DNA of 64,000 bases from Nocardia veterana NBRC 100344 (GTDB lineage Bacteria > Actinomycetota > Actinomycetes > Mycobacteriales > Mycobacteriaceae), in contig NZ_BAGM01000028.1 in assembly GCF_000308855.1 (NCBI RefSeq), forward strand, positions 59,437-123,436. Reading direction: 5' to 3'. A program made the position numbers and the translations under genes. This document shows, piece by piece, positions 19,080 through 27,614 of the stretch. Under the pieces are notes generated by a model, which was not told the origin of the DNA, searched no databases, and saw only the letters and a list, made by a program, of their open reading frames with translations. Positions within the stretch are counted from its first letter, which is position 1. Each line of letters starts with the position of its first letter.

Positions 19080-19283
19080 ATGTGGGAATGGAGTAGGGCG
19101 GTCGCGGAGCGGGGTGCGGCCACCGCATGGACCCGGTCGGCCGGGGAATCCACGCCGACCGTGGTGGACCCGGACGTCCGGTCCGAGCCCGGCGCGGAGT
19201 TCGGCGCCGAGCTCGACGAACCGGCGTACGACGATATGGCGATCGGGGACCGCCTCGAGACGGGCTACGGCCTGGTTCGATGA
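19080..19283 (+). CDS. small acidic protein, unknown function
   Basis: 67-residue ORF with a very strong ribosome-binding site, GGAGGAGG ending 6 nt before ATG 19080. The protein starts MWEWSRAVAERGAATAWTRS and has an acidic second half (GAEFGAELDEPAYDDMAIGD). No membrane segment or known domain. It sits alone between the GNAT-like gene and birA. The ribosome-binding site is the main evidence; no homologue is recognised. Confidence 0.45.
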   Translation: MWEWSRAVAERGAATAWTRSAGESTPTVVDPDVRSEPGAEFGAELDEPAYDDMAIGDRLETGYGLVR

Positions 19284-19376
19284 CGTAACCGGCGGCGGAC
19301 CGGCTCGGGACCGGGCCGGTCCGCCGCCGGCGGACCGAGAGCGGAGCGGCGTAGCGGTGACGCCGGGACCCAGGAG

Positions 19377-19382
19377 TAGCCT
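19377..19382 (+). promoter_or_regulatory. predicted -10 TAGCCT of birA
   Basis: TAGCCT ends 6 nt before the GTG start of birA, the same hexamer and distance as for lrp; no ribosome-binding site between. Confidence 0.5.
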
Positions 19383-19388
19383 GCAGGC

Positions 19389-20186
19389 GTGCAGAGGCCA
19401 CCGTTGGATGTCGAAACCCTGCGACGCGCTGTCGCCGAGCAACTCGATCTGTCGTTCTTCTCCGATGTCGAGGTCGTCGAGTCGACCGGCTCGACCAATG
19501 CGGATCTGATCGCCCGGGCGGTGGACCCGCAACTGGACCGCCGCGTATTGATCGCGGAATTCCAGGACAGCGGCCGTGGCCGGCACGAGCGCTCCTGGGT
19601 GAGCCCGGCCCGCGCCCAGATCGCGATGTCGATTCTGGTCCGGCTCGGGGGAATCGATGCGGCCGTGTTGGGTTGGCTGCCGTTGCTGACCGGCGTTGCC
19701 GTCGTGGACGCGGTCCGCGCCACCACGGGTCTGGACGCCAATCTCAAATGGCCCAACGATGTTCTGATCGAGGGCCGGAAAGTGGCGGGCATCCTGGCCG
19801 AGGTGGCGTCGGGTTCGGGCGAGCCCGCCGTGGTCGTCGGGGTCGGGTTGAACGTGAGCCTGACCGAAGCGGAATTGCCGGTGCCGCATGCGGTTTCGCT
19901 CGAGCTGGCCGGTGCTCGTGACGTCGACCGGACCGAACTGGCGCTGGCATTGCTGCGTGCGTTCGCGAAGCATTTCGACGAATGGCGCACGGCGGACTGG
20001 GATGTCACGGCACTGGCCGCCGCCTACCGGGACCGCTGCGCCACGCTCGGCGCTCAGGTGCGCGCGGAATTGCCGGGCGGCGAGGTCCTCACCGGGGTCG
20101 CCACCGATATCGACCCGAGCGGCCGGCTGATCATCGGCGATCGGGCGGTCACGGCCGGCGATGTCACGCACCTGCGCCCGGTCTGA
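19389..20186 (+). CDS. birA: biotin--[acetyl-CoA-carboxylase] ligase
   Basis: 265-residue monofunctional (class I) biotin protein ligase. It makes biotinyl-AMP and attaches biotin to carrier domains such as Lys564 of AccA3. Visible are the biotin/ATP loop GRGRHERSW (near residue 60), KWPNDVL (near 119) and VGVGLNVS (near 153). There is no N-terminal helix-turn-helix, so it is not a repressor. GTG 19389 fits a leaderless start. In M. tuberculosis birA is next to accD5; here the acc block lies on its other side in inverted order, and an IS element has inserted 3 bp after the stop. Confidence 0.93.
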   Translation: MQRPPLDVETLRRAVAEQLDLSFFSDVEVVESTGSTNADLIARAVDPQLDRRVLIAEFQDSGRGRHERSWVSPARAQIAMSILVRLGGIDAAVLGWLPLLTGVAVVDAVRATTGLDANLKWPNDVLIEGRKVAGILAEVASGSGEPAVVVGVGLNVSLTEAELPVPHAVSLELAGARDVDRTELALALLRAFAKHFDEWRTADWDVTALAAAYRDRCATLGAQVRAELPGGEVLTGVATDIDPSGRLIIGDRAVTAGDVTHLRPV

Positions 20187-20189
20187 TCG

Positions 20190-20192
20190 TTA
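20190..20192 (+). repeat. left target-site duplication of the IS5-family element
   Basis: TTA directly outside the left inverted repeat; matched by TTA at 21194-21196. Confidence 0.8.
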
Positions 20193-20210
20193 GAGGGCGT
20201 CTGAGATCTC
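20193..20210 (+). repeat. left terminal inverted repeat of the IS
   Basis: GAGGGCGTCTGAGATCTC, the exact reverse complement of 21176-21193. It contains the 8-bp palindrome GAGATCTC at its inner end. Confidence 0.9.
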
Positions 20211-20233
20211 GGTCACTGGTCGGCGTGTGACGG

Positions 20234-20301
20234 CAGGTGTGTAGAGGGACTCCCGGTACGACTGGGGTTACCACACCTGTAGCCGCTATCCGAGAGTCCC
20301 T
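20234..20301 (+). promoter_or_regulatory. interleaved inverted repeats before the transposase start
   Basis: CAGGTGTG (20234-20241) can pair with CACACCTG (20272-20279). AGGGACTC (20245-20252), inside that loop, can pair with GAGTCCCT (20294-20301), which ends at the base before the GTG start. This is the topology of an H-type pseudoknot and could limit transposase translation. Alternatively they are transposase-binding repeats. Confidence 0.45.
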
Positions 20302-21177
20302 GTGCCAGTGTCGCTTACCTGCTTGTGCTTGTCGTGCCCGGCCCACGGCCAGGCGCCGAAGTGCCCGTTCTATCCGTCCTCGTCGCTGACCGACGAGGAG
20401 TGGGCGATCCTGGAGCCGCTGCTGCCGCCACCTGGGAATTGCGGCGGCAAGGGTGGTCGGCGGGAGAAGTGGCCGCGGCGGCTGGTGTGTGATGCGATCT
20501 TCTACCTCTCGCGCGGCGGGATCGCCTGGGCGCTGCTGCCGCACGATTTCCCGCCCGCGAAAACCGTGTACGACATCTACCGGCGGTGGACGAAAACCGG
20601 TGCGTGGCAAAGCATCCACGATGCGCTGCGTGATCGCGCCCGGGTCCGCGCTGGGCGTAATGCGCAGCCCACGGCGGCGGTGATCGACTCGCAGACCGTC
20701 CGCGGCGCCGATACTGTCGCCGCGGGCACGGCCGGGTACGACGCGGGCAAGAAGATCAAGGGCCGCAAACGGCATATCGCCACCGATACCAGCGGGCTGC
20801 TGCTGGCCGTCGTGATCACCGCCGCCTCGATCCAGGACCGTGATGCCGCGCACCGGCTGCTGGCCGCTGTGGCGTCCCGCTTTACCACCATCACACACGT
20901 GTTCGCCGACGGTGGCTACACCGGACGACTGGTCATCTGGGCGAAAACTGTGCTCTCCCAGACGATCCAGATCGTGAAACGCAGCGACACCGCGACCGGG
21001 TTCGAAGTCCTGCCCCGCCGCTGGGTGGTAGAACGGACGTTCGGGTGGCTGGTCAAACACCGCCGATGCGTCCGCGACTACGAAACCCGGCCCGACCACC
21101 ACGAAGCCATGGTCTACATCGCCGCCATCCACACCCTCACACGTCGCCTGGCCCGCACCAGCGGGCCAAGCGAATGA
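20302..21177 (+). CDS. IS5-family transposase
   Basis: 291-residue DDE transposase. The N-terminal DUF4096-like domain (SSLTDEEWAILEPLLPPP, GGIAWALLPHDFPPAKTVY) precedes the catalytic domain with Asp in AAVIDSQTVRGAD, Asp in HVFADGGYTG and Glu in RRWVVERTFGWLVKHRR. A Cys-rich start (CLCLSCPAH) precedes the usual family start, so the true start may lie a little downstream. The stop lies at the inner edge of the right inverted repeat. Single ORF with no frameshift. Confidence 0.92.
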   Translation: MPVSLTCLCLSCPAHGQAPKCPFYPSSSLTDEEWAILEPLLPPPGNCGGKGGRREKWPRRLVCDAIFYLSRGGIAWALLPHDFPPAKTVYDIYRRWTKTGAWQSIHDALRDRARVRAGRNAQPTAAVIDSQTVRGADTVAAGTAGYDAGKKIKGRKRHIATDTSGLLLAVVITAASIQDRDAAHRLLAAVASRFTTITHVFADGGYTGRLVIWAKTVLSQTIQIVKRSDTATGFEVLPRRWVVERTFGWLVKHRRCVRDYETRPDHHEAMVYIAAIHTLTRRLARTSGPSE

Positions 21178-21193
21178 GATCTCAGACGCCCTC
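21176..21193 (+). repeat. right terminal inverted repeat of the IS
   Basis: GAGATCTCAGACGCCCTC, the reverse complement of the left end. The transposase stop TGA overlaps its first bases. Confidence 0.9.
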
Positions 21194-21196
21194 TTA
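21194..21196 (+). repeat. right target-site duplication of the IS5-family element
   Basis: TTA directly outside the right inverted repeat, the copy of 20190-20192. Confidence 0.8.
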
Positions 21197-21260
21197 GACC
21201 TGGGGCGCAGGCACATCGGCGGACCTCGCCTGCGTACGCGGAGGTGATGGCCGCCGCCGG

Positions 21261-22211
21261 TCAGACGCTCGCCAGTTCCCGGGCGGCCTCCCGGGCGAGC
21301 AGCCGGTCACGCTGCTCCTCGAAACGCGCCGCATCGCGTTCGAGTTTGGCGACGAAGGCGCCCAATTCGTCGCGTGCCCGCTCGCCACGTGCACCGAAAT
21401 CGTTGCGGTCGAAGATATTCCACTTCTTCAGCACCGGTTGGACCACCTCCTCCAGGTGCTGGCGCAGATCGTAGATGCCGTGCTTGGCCATCAGTACGCC
21501 GTTGCGGCGGAAGTTCGGCATCCCGGCACCGGGCATGACGAAATTGGTGAGGACCTTCGTGATCGCCACCATCGCCTGATCCGGCACCAGATCCAGGCCC
21601 GCCCCGCACAGCGTGCGGTAGAAGATCATGTGCAGGTTCTCGTCGGCGGCGATGCGCTGCAGCATGCGGTCGGCGATCGGGTCGTCGCACACCTTGCCGG
21701 TATTGCGGTGGCTCACCCGTGTCGCGAGTTCCTGAAAGGTCACGTACGCAACGTTTTCCAGGAACCCACCCCAGTCCTCCGGTGAGTGCACACCGTTGGT
21801 CATGTGGACCATGCGGGCCTGTTCCAGGGCGACCGGGTCGACGCCGCGGGTGACGACGAGGTAGTCGCGCATCACGATGCCGTGCCGGTTCTCCTCGGCG
21901 GTCCACCGGCCGACCCAGGTGCCCCACGCCCCGTCCTGGGAGAAGTTCTCGGCGATCTCACGGTGGTACGAGGGCAGGTTGTCCTCGGTGAGCAGGTTCG
22001 TGATCATCGCGACCTTGGCGACCTCACTGAGCTTCGACTGCTCCGGCGCCCAGTCCACGCCGCCCAGCGCGGCGAAATTGCGGCCCTGGTCCCACGGCAC
22101 GTAGTCGTGCGGATGCCATTCCTTGGCCATCGACAGATGCCGGTTCAGGTTCTGCTCGGCCACCGGCTCGAGCTCGGTCAGGATTTCCAGCTGGGTCAGA
22201 TCCTTGGTCAC
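21261..22211 (-). CDS. acyl-[acyl-carrier-protein] desaturase (DesA type)
   Basis: 316-residue soluble diiron desaturase that puts a double bond into ACP-bound fatty acids. The ferritin-like iron ligands are visible as LLTEDNLPSYH (near residue 75), TAEENRHG (near 105) and AADENLHMIFY (near 190). C-terminal residues about 270-316 form a charged helix. GTG 22211 follows GGAGG at 5 nt. Mycobacterial DesA1/DesA2 are the closest known types; which one cannot be said. It lies between the IS and the PH-domain gene, unlike M. tuberculosis. Confidence 0.88.
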   Translation of the reverse strand: MTKDLTQLEILTELEPVAEQNLNRHLSMAKEWHPHDYVPWDQGRNFAALGGVDWAPEQSKLSEVAKVAMITNLLTEDNLPSYHREIAENFSQDGAWGTWVGRWTAEENRHGIVMRDYLVVTRGVDPVALEQARMVHMTNGVHSPEDWGGFLENVAYVTFQELATRVSHRNTGKVCDDPIADRMLQRIAADENLHMIFYRTLCGAGLDLVPDQAMVAITKVLTNFVMPGAGMPNFRRNGVLMAKHGIYDLRQHLEEVVQPVLKKWNIFDRNDFGARGERARDELGAFVAKLERDAARFEEQRDRLLAREAARELASV

Positions 22212-22437
22212 ACACGCCTCCGCTGTCGCACATCACACGTTCACAAAGGGGGACTTCCGGTAACACCTCGGGCCGGCCGCATCGAAGCAGCGCCGCGGCC
22301 CGGAACCGCTGCCACGGGCGTTGTCGGTTCGCCGGACCCGTGGGTCCGGTACCGTCGACCGAGACAGCTGCTGATTGTGCAGCACAACGGCGTTCGCTGT
22401 CAGCCGTTCCCGCATCGACAGGGGGTAGGGTTCGCGT
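22212..22437. other. divergent promoter region, desaturase and PH-domain gene
   Basis: 226 bp without a gene. It holds the desaturase promoter and an 18-bp near-perfect palindrome, CCGGACCC-GT-GGGTCCGG (22332-22349), of unknown use. Confidence 0.4.
22426..22431 (+). promoter_or_regulatory. predicted -10 TAGGGT of the PH-domain gene
   Basis: TAGGGT ends 6 nt before ATG 22438 without a ribosome-binding site at normal spacing. Confidence 0.45.
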
Positions 22438-22986
22438 ATGGGTTATCCGGAGGAGTTGCTCGCGCCGGACGAGCAGCTGCTACTGCACCGTCATCCGCAC
22501 TGGAAGATGCTGTTCTTGCCGGCGCTCACCTTCATCCTCGCCACTGCGCTGGCTGGGTTCCTGAGCGGGCTGGCGTGGCGGAACACGGAGGGCAGCACCC
22601 GCACCGTGGTGTTGCTGGTGATCGTCGCGGTCTGGGTGTTGCTGGTGCTGTGGCGCTGTCTGGGCCCGGTGATTCGCTGGAAGTCAACGCATTTCATCAT
22701 CACCGACCGGCGGGTGCTCGTGCGCGAAGGGGTGCTGACCCATACCGGCATCGACATCCCGATGAATCGGATCTCCAGTGTGCAGTTCCGCCACGGACTG
22801 TCGGACCGTCTGCTCGGCACCGGCACCCTGATCATCGATGCCGCCTCGGGTGATCCGCTGGAGTACGACGACATTCCGAATGTGCAGCGGGTGCATTCGC
22901 TGCTGTACCACCAGGTGTTCGACAATCCGCACGGCGATCCGCGCTACGACCAATTTCAAGACCCGCGGTACGGCCACCGCCCGTAG
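22438..22986 (+). CDS. PH domain-containing (bPH2/DUF304) membrane protein
   Basis: 182-residue protein with two transmembrane helices (residues about 21-43 FLPALTFILATALAGFLSGL and 55-75 VVLLVIVAVWVLLVLWRCLG). A bacterial PH-like domain follows (about 83-150: HFIITDRRVLVREGVLTHTG, IPMNRISSVQF, GTGTLIIDAASG). Ends with a hydrophilic tail. M. tuberculosis has the same type of gene (Rv3278c) next to birA. Function unknown; probably a membrane-surface protein. Confidence 0.82.
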   Translation: MGYPEELLAPDEQLLLHRHPHWKMLFLPALTFILATALAGFLSGLAWRNTEGSTRTVVLLVIVAVWVLLVLWRCLGPVIRWKSTHFIITDRRVLVREGVLTHTGIDIPMNRISSVQFRHGLSDRLLGTGTLIIDAASGDPLEYDDIPNVQRVHSLLYHQVFDNPHGDPRYDQFQDPRYGHRP

Positions 22987-23043
22987 GACCGCTCGGTAGC
23001 GAGTCCGCGATGCCCGCTCGGCCCGATCGGCCCGGTTCGCCAG

Positions 23044-23049
23044 TAATCT
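23044..23049 (+). promoter_or_regulatory. predicted -10 TAATCT of the response regulator
   Basis: TAATCT ends 6 nt before GTG 23056, identical to the arrangement before the DUF1707 gene. Confidence 0.5.
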
Positions 23050-23055
23050 GGTGCA

Positions 23056-23733
23056 GTGACCGCCGTACTGCTGGCCGAGGACGACGAGGCCATCGCCGCT
23101 CCGCTCTCGCGAGCGCTCGGGCGTGAGGGCTATTCGGTGACCGTCGAGAGTTTCGGTCCCGCCGTGCTGCGCCGGGCCCTCGAGGGTGAACACGATCTGC
23201 TCATCCTGGATCTGGGCTTGCCGGGTATGGACGGCCTCGAGGTGTGCCGCCAGGTGCGCGCTCGCGGTGCCGATCTGGCCGTGCTGATGTTGACCGCCCG
23301 CACCGACGAGGTCGATTTCGTCGTCGGCCTCGACGCGGGCGCCGACGACTACGTCGGCAAACCCTTCCGGCTCGCCGAATTGCTGGCCCGGGTGCGAGCG
23401 CTCCTGCGGCGCAGCGGAATCGGCGACGAGGCCGTCGAGATCGGCGGGGTGCGGCTCGAACCCGCGGCGCGGCGGGTCCTGGTCAACGGGCACGAGGTGA
23501 ACCTGGCCAACAAGGAATACGAACTGCTCAAGGTGCTCATCGACCGTGCCGGGCAGGTGGTGCCGCGCGAGACCATTCTGCGCGAGGTGTGGGGCGACGC
23601 GGATCTGCGTGGTTCCAAAACCCTCGATATGCACATGTCCTGGCTGCGGCGCAAGATCGGCGACGAGGGCCCGGTGGCCGAGCGGCGCATCGTCACCGTC
23701 CGCGGTGTCGGCTTCCGCTTCAATACCGACTGA
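23056..23733 (+). CDS. OmpR/PhoB-family response regulator
   Basis: 225-residue two-component response regulator. The receiver domain (1-115) has the acidic pocket AEDDEA near 7-12, phospho-acceptor Asp in LLILDLGLPGMDG (near residue 54), the TAR switch and Lys in GKPF. The winged-helix domain (130-225) includes LANKEYELLKVL and the recognition helix GSKTLDMHMSWLRRKIG, then VTVRGVGFRF. It starts 6 bp before the kinase gene and forms one operon with it. The signal is unknown; the pair is absent from the matching place in M. tuberculosis. Confidence 0.92.
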   Translation: MTAVLLAEDDEAIAAPLSRALGREGYSVTVESFGPAVLRRALEGEHDLLILDLGLPGMDGLEVCRQVRARGADLAVLMLTARTDEVDFVVGLDAGADDYVGKPFRLAELLARVRALLRRSGIGDEAVEIGGVRLEPAARRVLVNGHEVNLANKEYELLKVLIDRAGQVVPRETILREVWGDADLRGSKTLDMHMSWLRRKIGDEGPVAERRIVTVRGVGFRFNTD

Positions 23734-23739
23734 TCACGC

Positions 23740-25050
23740 ATGCGACGCCGGATTCTGCTGTCCATGCTGGCGGCATTGACGCTCACCACGGTGGTGCTGG
23801 GCATTCCGCTGGCGTTCACCGCGTGGCAGTGGGTCGCCGACATCACGCGCAGCGATCTGCGTGCCCGGCTGGACCGGATGTCGGTGGAGATCGTCGGGCA
23901 GGAACGCGAGGACGGCCTGGTCCACGGCGTGCTGGATCTGCGGTCGGTGCGTCCGCTGATCCCGCCCGACGGCCGGTTGACGATCATCTATCCCACCCCG
24001 GAGGACGCGGCACTGCGGGTGGACGCCGGCGCGCCGGAGGTCGAGAACCCGGTGGTGGAATCGCTGTCGATGGGCACCTCCGGCTCGTTGCGGCTCGAGG
24101 TGCCCGCCGCCCCGATGCATTCGATGCAGCGGCAGGCCGTCGGCGCGGTCGCCCTGGTGGCGCTGGCTTCCCTGGCGGCGGGCGCCGCGGTGGCGGTGGT
24201 GACCGCGCGGCGGGTGGCCGACCCACTGCGGGACGTGGCCGCCCGGGCGGCGCGGTTGGCCAAGGGCGATTTCCGGCCGGACCCGCGACGGCACGGCATC
24301 ACCGAACTGGACCGGGTGTCCGATGTTCTCGATTCGGCGACGGTGGAGATCGCGGGCCGGCTGCAGCGTGAGCACGCGCTGGTCGCCGACGTCTCCCATC
24401 AGTTGCGCAGCCGGCTGACCGCCGTGCGGCTACGGCTGGACGAGTTGTCGGCGCATTCCGATCCCGCGGTCGTGCAGGAGGCGGAGGAGGCGATGGCGCA
24501 GGTCGACCGGCTCACCGAGGCGATCGACGAACTGGTCCGCGACTCCCGGGATCAGGATGCCGCCGATCACGAACCGGTGCCGGTGGTGGCGGAGCTGCGC
24601 GCGGTGGTCACCGAGTGGCGGCATCCGTTCGCCGAGGCCGGGCGCAAACTCGTCCTGTCCGGAGATCCCGCGCTGCGGGCGCCGGTGACCGGTTCACGCC
24701 TGCGCGAGGCGGTGGCGGTGCTGGTCGACAATGCCCTGGTCCACGGTGGCGGCGACTGCACGGTGTCGGTCCGCACGGTCTACGGCGGTCCGGATCGGGA
24801 GCCGCTGGTGGCGGTCGAGGTCGCCGACGAGGGCGAGGGAGTCAGCGACGAGCTCGCTCCGCACATCTTCGACCGTGGTTTTTCCGGGGCCGGATCGACC
24901 GGGGTGGGGCTGGCGCTGGCGCGTGCGCTGATCGAGGCCGACGGCGGTCGATTGGAACTGCAACGCCGACGGCCGGCGCTGTTCGCGGTATTTCTGGGAA
25001 AGCCGACGGCCGGGCGATCCGGTAACGGAGTGGTCGGCGAACCGCGCTGA
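23740..25050 (+). CDS. sensor histidine kinase
   Basis: 436-residue membrane histidine kinase. TM1 is at about 5-30, a short extracellular sensor at about 31-130, TM2 at about 131-155 (VGAVALVALASLAAGAAVAVV) and a HAMP linker follows. The H-box reads DVSHQLRSRLTA (His near 222), with Arg where most kinases have Pro, a variant seen in actinobacteria. The N-box is VLVDNALVHGGGD, with DEGEGVSD and GVGLALARALIEADGG as ATP-binding motifs. Partner of the upstream response regulator (6-bp gap). Confidence 0.92.
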   Translation: MRRRILLSMLAALTLTTVVLGIPLAFTAWQWVADITRSDLRARLDRMSVEIVGQEREDGLVHGVLDLRSVRPLIPPDGRLTIIYPTPEDAALRVDAGAPEVENPVVESLSMGTSGSLRLEVPAAPMHSMQRQAVGAVALVALASLAAGAAVAVVTARRVADPLRDVAARAARLAKGDFRPDPRRHGITELDRVSDVLDSATVEIAGRLQREHALVADVSHQLRSRLTAVRLRLDELSAHSDPAVVQEAEEAMAQVDRLTEAIDELVRDSRDQDAADHEPVPVVAELRAVVTEWRHPFAEAGRKLVLSGDPALRAPVTGSRLREAVAVLVDNALVHGGGDCTVSVRTVYGGPDREPLVAVEVADEGEGVSDELAPHIFDRGFSGAGSTGVGLALARALIEADGGRLELQRRRPALFAVFLGKPTAGRSGNGVVGEPR

Positions 25051-25163
25051 ACGAATGTGGTCCAACCGGCCGTTGCGCGCATTCGTGACGAATATCGCAG
25101 GCCCGGAAATATGCCGACGGATACGCGGATCGTCCGGTAATCATCCGGTTTCCGCGACGGGGC

Positions 25164-25709
25164 TCAGCTGCTGCCGAGCGGCCTTTCTTCCTCGTACAGA
25201 TCCTCGAATTCCTCGACCAGCGCGTCGATTTCGTCGGGGAACACCCAGCGTTTCATCGCCCAGAATCGGAACACCATCTGCAGGATGTTGCCGATGATGA
25301 AGGCGCTGACGAAGTCGGCGATGTTCTCCACGGTCAGGCTGACATCGGGAACGTGCAGGTGGAAGGCGTAGCGCGAGATCCACAGCGGCAGATTCGACAG
25401 CAGCACGCCGATGGCGCTGACGACGAAGAACAGCAGCGCCTCGTGGTGACGTTCCCGCCCACCCCGGCCTTTGAAGGACCATTCCCGGTTGAGGATGTAG
25501 GACGCGATGACCGCGATAACGCCGGAAATGATCTTGGCGGTGATCGGTTTCGGCGACAGCACCGTCAATTTGAGAATGTAGAAGATGCCGCTGTCGATGA
25601 CGAAGGTGGTCGCTCCGACAATCGCGAACTTGATCAGCTCGTGATGGCGGATTGCCAGGTCCCGGAGTGCTTTGGGCAGGATGTTGACCACATCGTCGAC
25701 AAATGACAC
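25164..25709 (-). CDS. GtrA-family membrane protein
   Basis: 181-residue protein with four predicted membrane helices (residues about 25-47, 57-75, 90-115 and 128-150) in the GtrA pattern: LIKFAIVGATTFVIDSGIFY, VIAVIASYILNREWSFKG. GtrA-like proteins are thought to flip polyprenyl-linked sugars for cell-wall glycans. The end is acidic (EIDALVEEFEDLYEEE). GTG start with TAGACT 6 nt upstream. It is divergent from purK, as Rv3277 is from purK in M. tuberculosis. Confidence 0.87.
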   Translation of the reverse strand: MSFVDDVVNILPKALRDLAIRHHELIKFAIVGATTFVIDSGIFYILKLTVLSPKPITAKIISGVIAVIASYILNREWSFKGRGGRERHHEALLFFVVSAIGVLLSNLPLWISRYAFHLHVPDVSLTVENIADFVSAFIIGNILQMVFRFWAMKRWVFPDEIDALVEEFEDLYEEERPLGSS

Positions 25710-25715
25710 CCGACG

Positions 25716-25721
25716 AGTCTA
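25716..25721 (-). promoter_or_regulatory. predicted -10 TAGACT of the gtrA-like gene
   Basis: On the minus strand TAGACT ends 6 nt before the GTG start at 25709; no ribosome-binding site. Confidence 0.5.
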
Positions 25722-25860
25722 CGTCCGCGCTCCCGCGGGCAATCAACCCGCACTCGTTGTGACTTCGGCGGCCATGACAACATGGTGGGCTGTGAGCGAG
25801 CGTAGTGGGCCATCGATGGACCCCTCCACCGGGGTGCAAGGAGTTGCCGAAGGTGAACCG

Positions 25861-27063
25861 ATGCCGGTTTCGCGTAGTTTCGAGGGTGGTGGCATGCCGA
25901 CCGTCGCGATGATCGGCGGCGGCCAGCTGGCCCGGATGACGCATCAGGCCGCGGTGGCGTTGGGGCAGTGCCTGCGGGTGCTGGCCGAGCGGCCCGACGA
26001 TCCGGCGGCTCAGGTCAGCCCCGAGGTCGTGCTCGGATCGCATACCGACCTCGCGGCGCTTCGCAAGGTTGCCGTCGGAACCCACGCGATGACCTTCGAT
26101 CACGAACATGTGCCGACCGAACATCTGCACGCGTTGGTAGCCGAGGGCGTCAATGTGCAGCCGCCGCCGGCCGCGCTGGTGTACGCGCAGGACAAACTCG
26201 CGATGCGGCGCAAACTCGCCGAGATGGGAGTGCCGGTTCCGGCGTTCACCGCCGTCGAGTCGGTCGCCGACGCCATCGGCTTCCTCGCCGAGCACGGACC
26301 GTTCGTGCTCAAGGCCGTCCGTGGCGGTTACGACGGGCGTGGGGTGTGGATGATCGACGAGGCCGCCGAGGCCGAGCGTCTGGTCACCGATCAGCTCGGG
26401 CGCGGGGTGACGCTGCTCGCCGAGCAGCGGGTGGATCTGAAGCGGGAACTCTCCGCGATGGTGGCCCGCTCGCCGTTCGGGCAGGCCGCGGCCTGGCCCG
26501 TGGTGGAGACCGTGCAGCGCGAAGGGCAGTGCGCCGTGGTGATCGCGCCGGCGCCGGACCTGTCCGACGACGCGGCGACCGAGGCCGAATCGCTCGCGCT
26601 GCGGCTGGCCGCCGAACTCGGCGTCACCGGCGCGATGGCGGTCGAGCTGTTCGAAACCCACGGCGGTGAGCTGCTGGTCAACGAATTGGCCATGCGCCCG
26701 CACAACTCCGGCCACTGGGGTATGGACGGTGCCGTCACCGGCCAGTTCGAACAGCACCTGCGCGCGGTTCTGGACTATCCGCTCGGCGCCACCACACCGT
26801 TGGCGCCGGTGACCGTGATGGCGAATATCCTCGGCGCCCCCGAGGCGCCGACGATGTCGATGGACGAGCGACTGCATCACCTGTTCGCCCGGATCCCGGA
26901 GGCGAAGGTGCACCTCTACGGCAAGGGCGAGCGCCCGAAGCGCAAGATCGGGCATGTGAACATCCTCGGCGACGATGTGGCCGAGGTGCGGGAGAAGGCC
27001 GAACGGGCGGCGCACTGGATGTCGCACGCGGTGTGGACCGATGGATGGGATCCCCATGAGTAA
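25861..27063 (+). CDS. purK: 5-(carboxyamino)imidazole ribonucleotide synthase
   Basis: 400-residue ATP-grasp enzyme that carboxylates AIR to N5-CAIR with ATP and bicarbonate, in purine synthesis. Visible are [20 protein letters not shown] at the start, the ATP-grasp region [17 protein letters not shown], and [14 protein letters not shown]. The frame is open to 25672. ATG 25861 was chosen because AAGG lies upstream and the N-terminus then fits the length in M. tuberculosis PurK; GTG 25792 and ATG 25894 remain possible. The last 8 bases overlap purE. Confidence 0.93.
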   Translation: MPVSRSFEGGGMPTVAMIGGGQLARMTHQAAVALGQCLRVLAERPDDPAAQVSPEVVLGSHTDLAALRKVAVGTHAMTFDHEHVPTEHLHALVAEGVNVQPPPAALVYAQDKLAMRRKLAEMGVPVPAFTAVESVADAIGFLAEHGPFVLKAVRGGYDGRGVWMIDEAAEAERLVTDQLGRGVTLLAEQRVDLKRELSAMVARSPFGQAAAWPVVETVQREGQCAVVIAPAPDLSDDAATEAESLALRLAAELGVTGAMAVELFETHGGELLVNELAMRPHNSGHWGMDGAVTGQFEQHLRAVLDYPLGATTPLAPVTVMANILGAPEAPTMSMDERLHHLFARIPEAKVHLYGKGERPKRKIGHVNILGDDVAEVREKAERAAHWMSHAVWTDGWDPHE

Positions 27064-27586
27064 CGGAATCGATGGTCGCTCCGCGGGCTCCGCTCCGGCG
27101 GTCGGCTTGATCATGGGCAGCGACTCCGACTGGCCCACGATGGAGGCGGCCGCGGAAGCGTTGGCGGAGTTCGGAATTCGCTTCGAGGTCGGTGTCGTCT
27201 CCGCGCACCGCACCCCGCAGCGCATGCTCGACTACGCCCGTGAGGCCGCCGGTCGCGGCGTCAAGGTGATCATCGCCGGTGCCGGTGGCGCCGCCCATCT
27301 GCCCGGTATGGTCGCCTCGGCCACCCCGCTGCCGGTGATCGGCGTCCCGGTGCCGCTGAAACACCTCGACGGTATGGATTCTCTGCTCTCGATCGTGCAG
27401 ATGCCGGCCGGTGTCCCCGTCGCCACCGTCTCCATCGGCGGTGCCCGCAACGCCGGGCTCCTGGCGGTCCGCATCCTCGCCGCCGCCGACCCCCAGCTGC
27501 GCAGCCGCATGGAACGGTTCCAGTCCGACCTGGAGAAGCTCGTCCTCGACAAGGACGAGGCCCTGCGCACCCGCCTGCTGGGTTAG
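27056..27586 (+). CDS. purE: N5-carboxyaminoimidazole ribonucleotide mutase
   Basis: 176-residue class I PurE that converts N5-CAIR to CAIR, the step after PurK. Motifs: [15 protein letters not shown] (near 20), [11 protein letters not shown] (near 51), [11 protein letters not shown] (near 80) and [14 protein letters not shown]. Starts inside purK (ATGAGTAA overlap, 8 bases), so translation is coupled. Start chosen at the ATG in the overlap; the longer open frame from 26975 is only purK read in another frame. Confidence 0.95.
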   Translation: MSNGIDGRSAGSAPAVGLIMGSDSDWPTMEAAAEALAEFGIRFEVGVVSAHRTPQRMLDYAREAAGRGVKVIIAGAGGAAHLPGMVASATPLPVIGVPVPLKHLDGMDSLLSIVQMPAGVPVATVSIGGARNAGLLAVRILAAADPQLRSRMERFQSDLEKLVLDKDEALRTRLLG

Positions 27587-27614
27587 CCCGGTCGGTTCGA
27601 ACAGCGCGGAACCG

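Larger units (their letters stand above)
20193..21193 (+). mobile_element. IS5-family insertion sequence, intact, 1,001 bp
   Basis: Complete element: 18-bp perfect terminal inverted repeats, one transposase gene (20302-21177) with all DDE residues, and a TTA duplication on both sides. A TNA-type 3-bp duplication fits some IS5 subgroups. It inserted 3 bp after the birA stop, so it cuts no gene, but it separates birA from the following PH-domain gene. The intact ends suggest recent insertion. Subgroup within IS5 not assigned. Confidence 0.9.

Noticed and set aside
23740..25050. Broken histidine kinase because the H-box lacks the usual Pro
   Set aside because: SHQLRSRLTA is, to my knowledge, a recurrent actinobacterial form and all other kinase motifs are intact.
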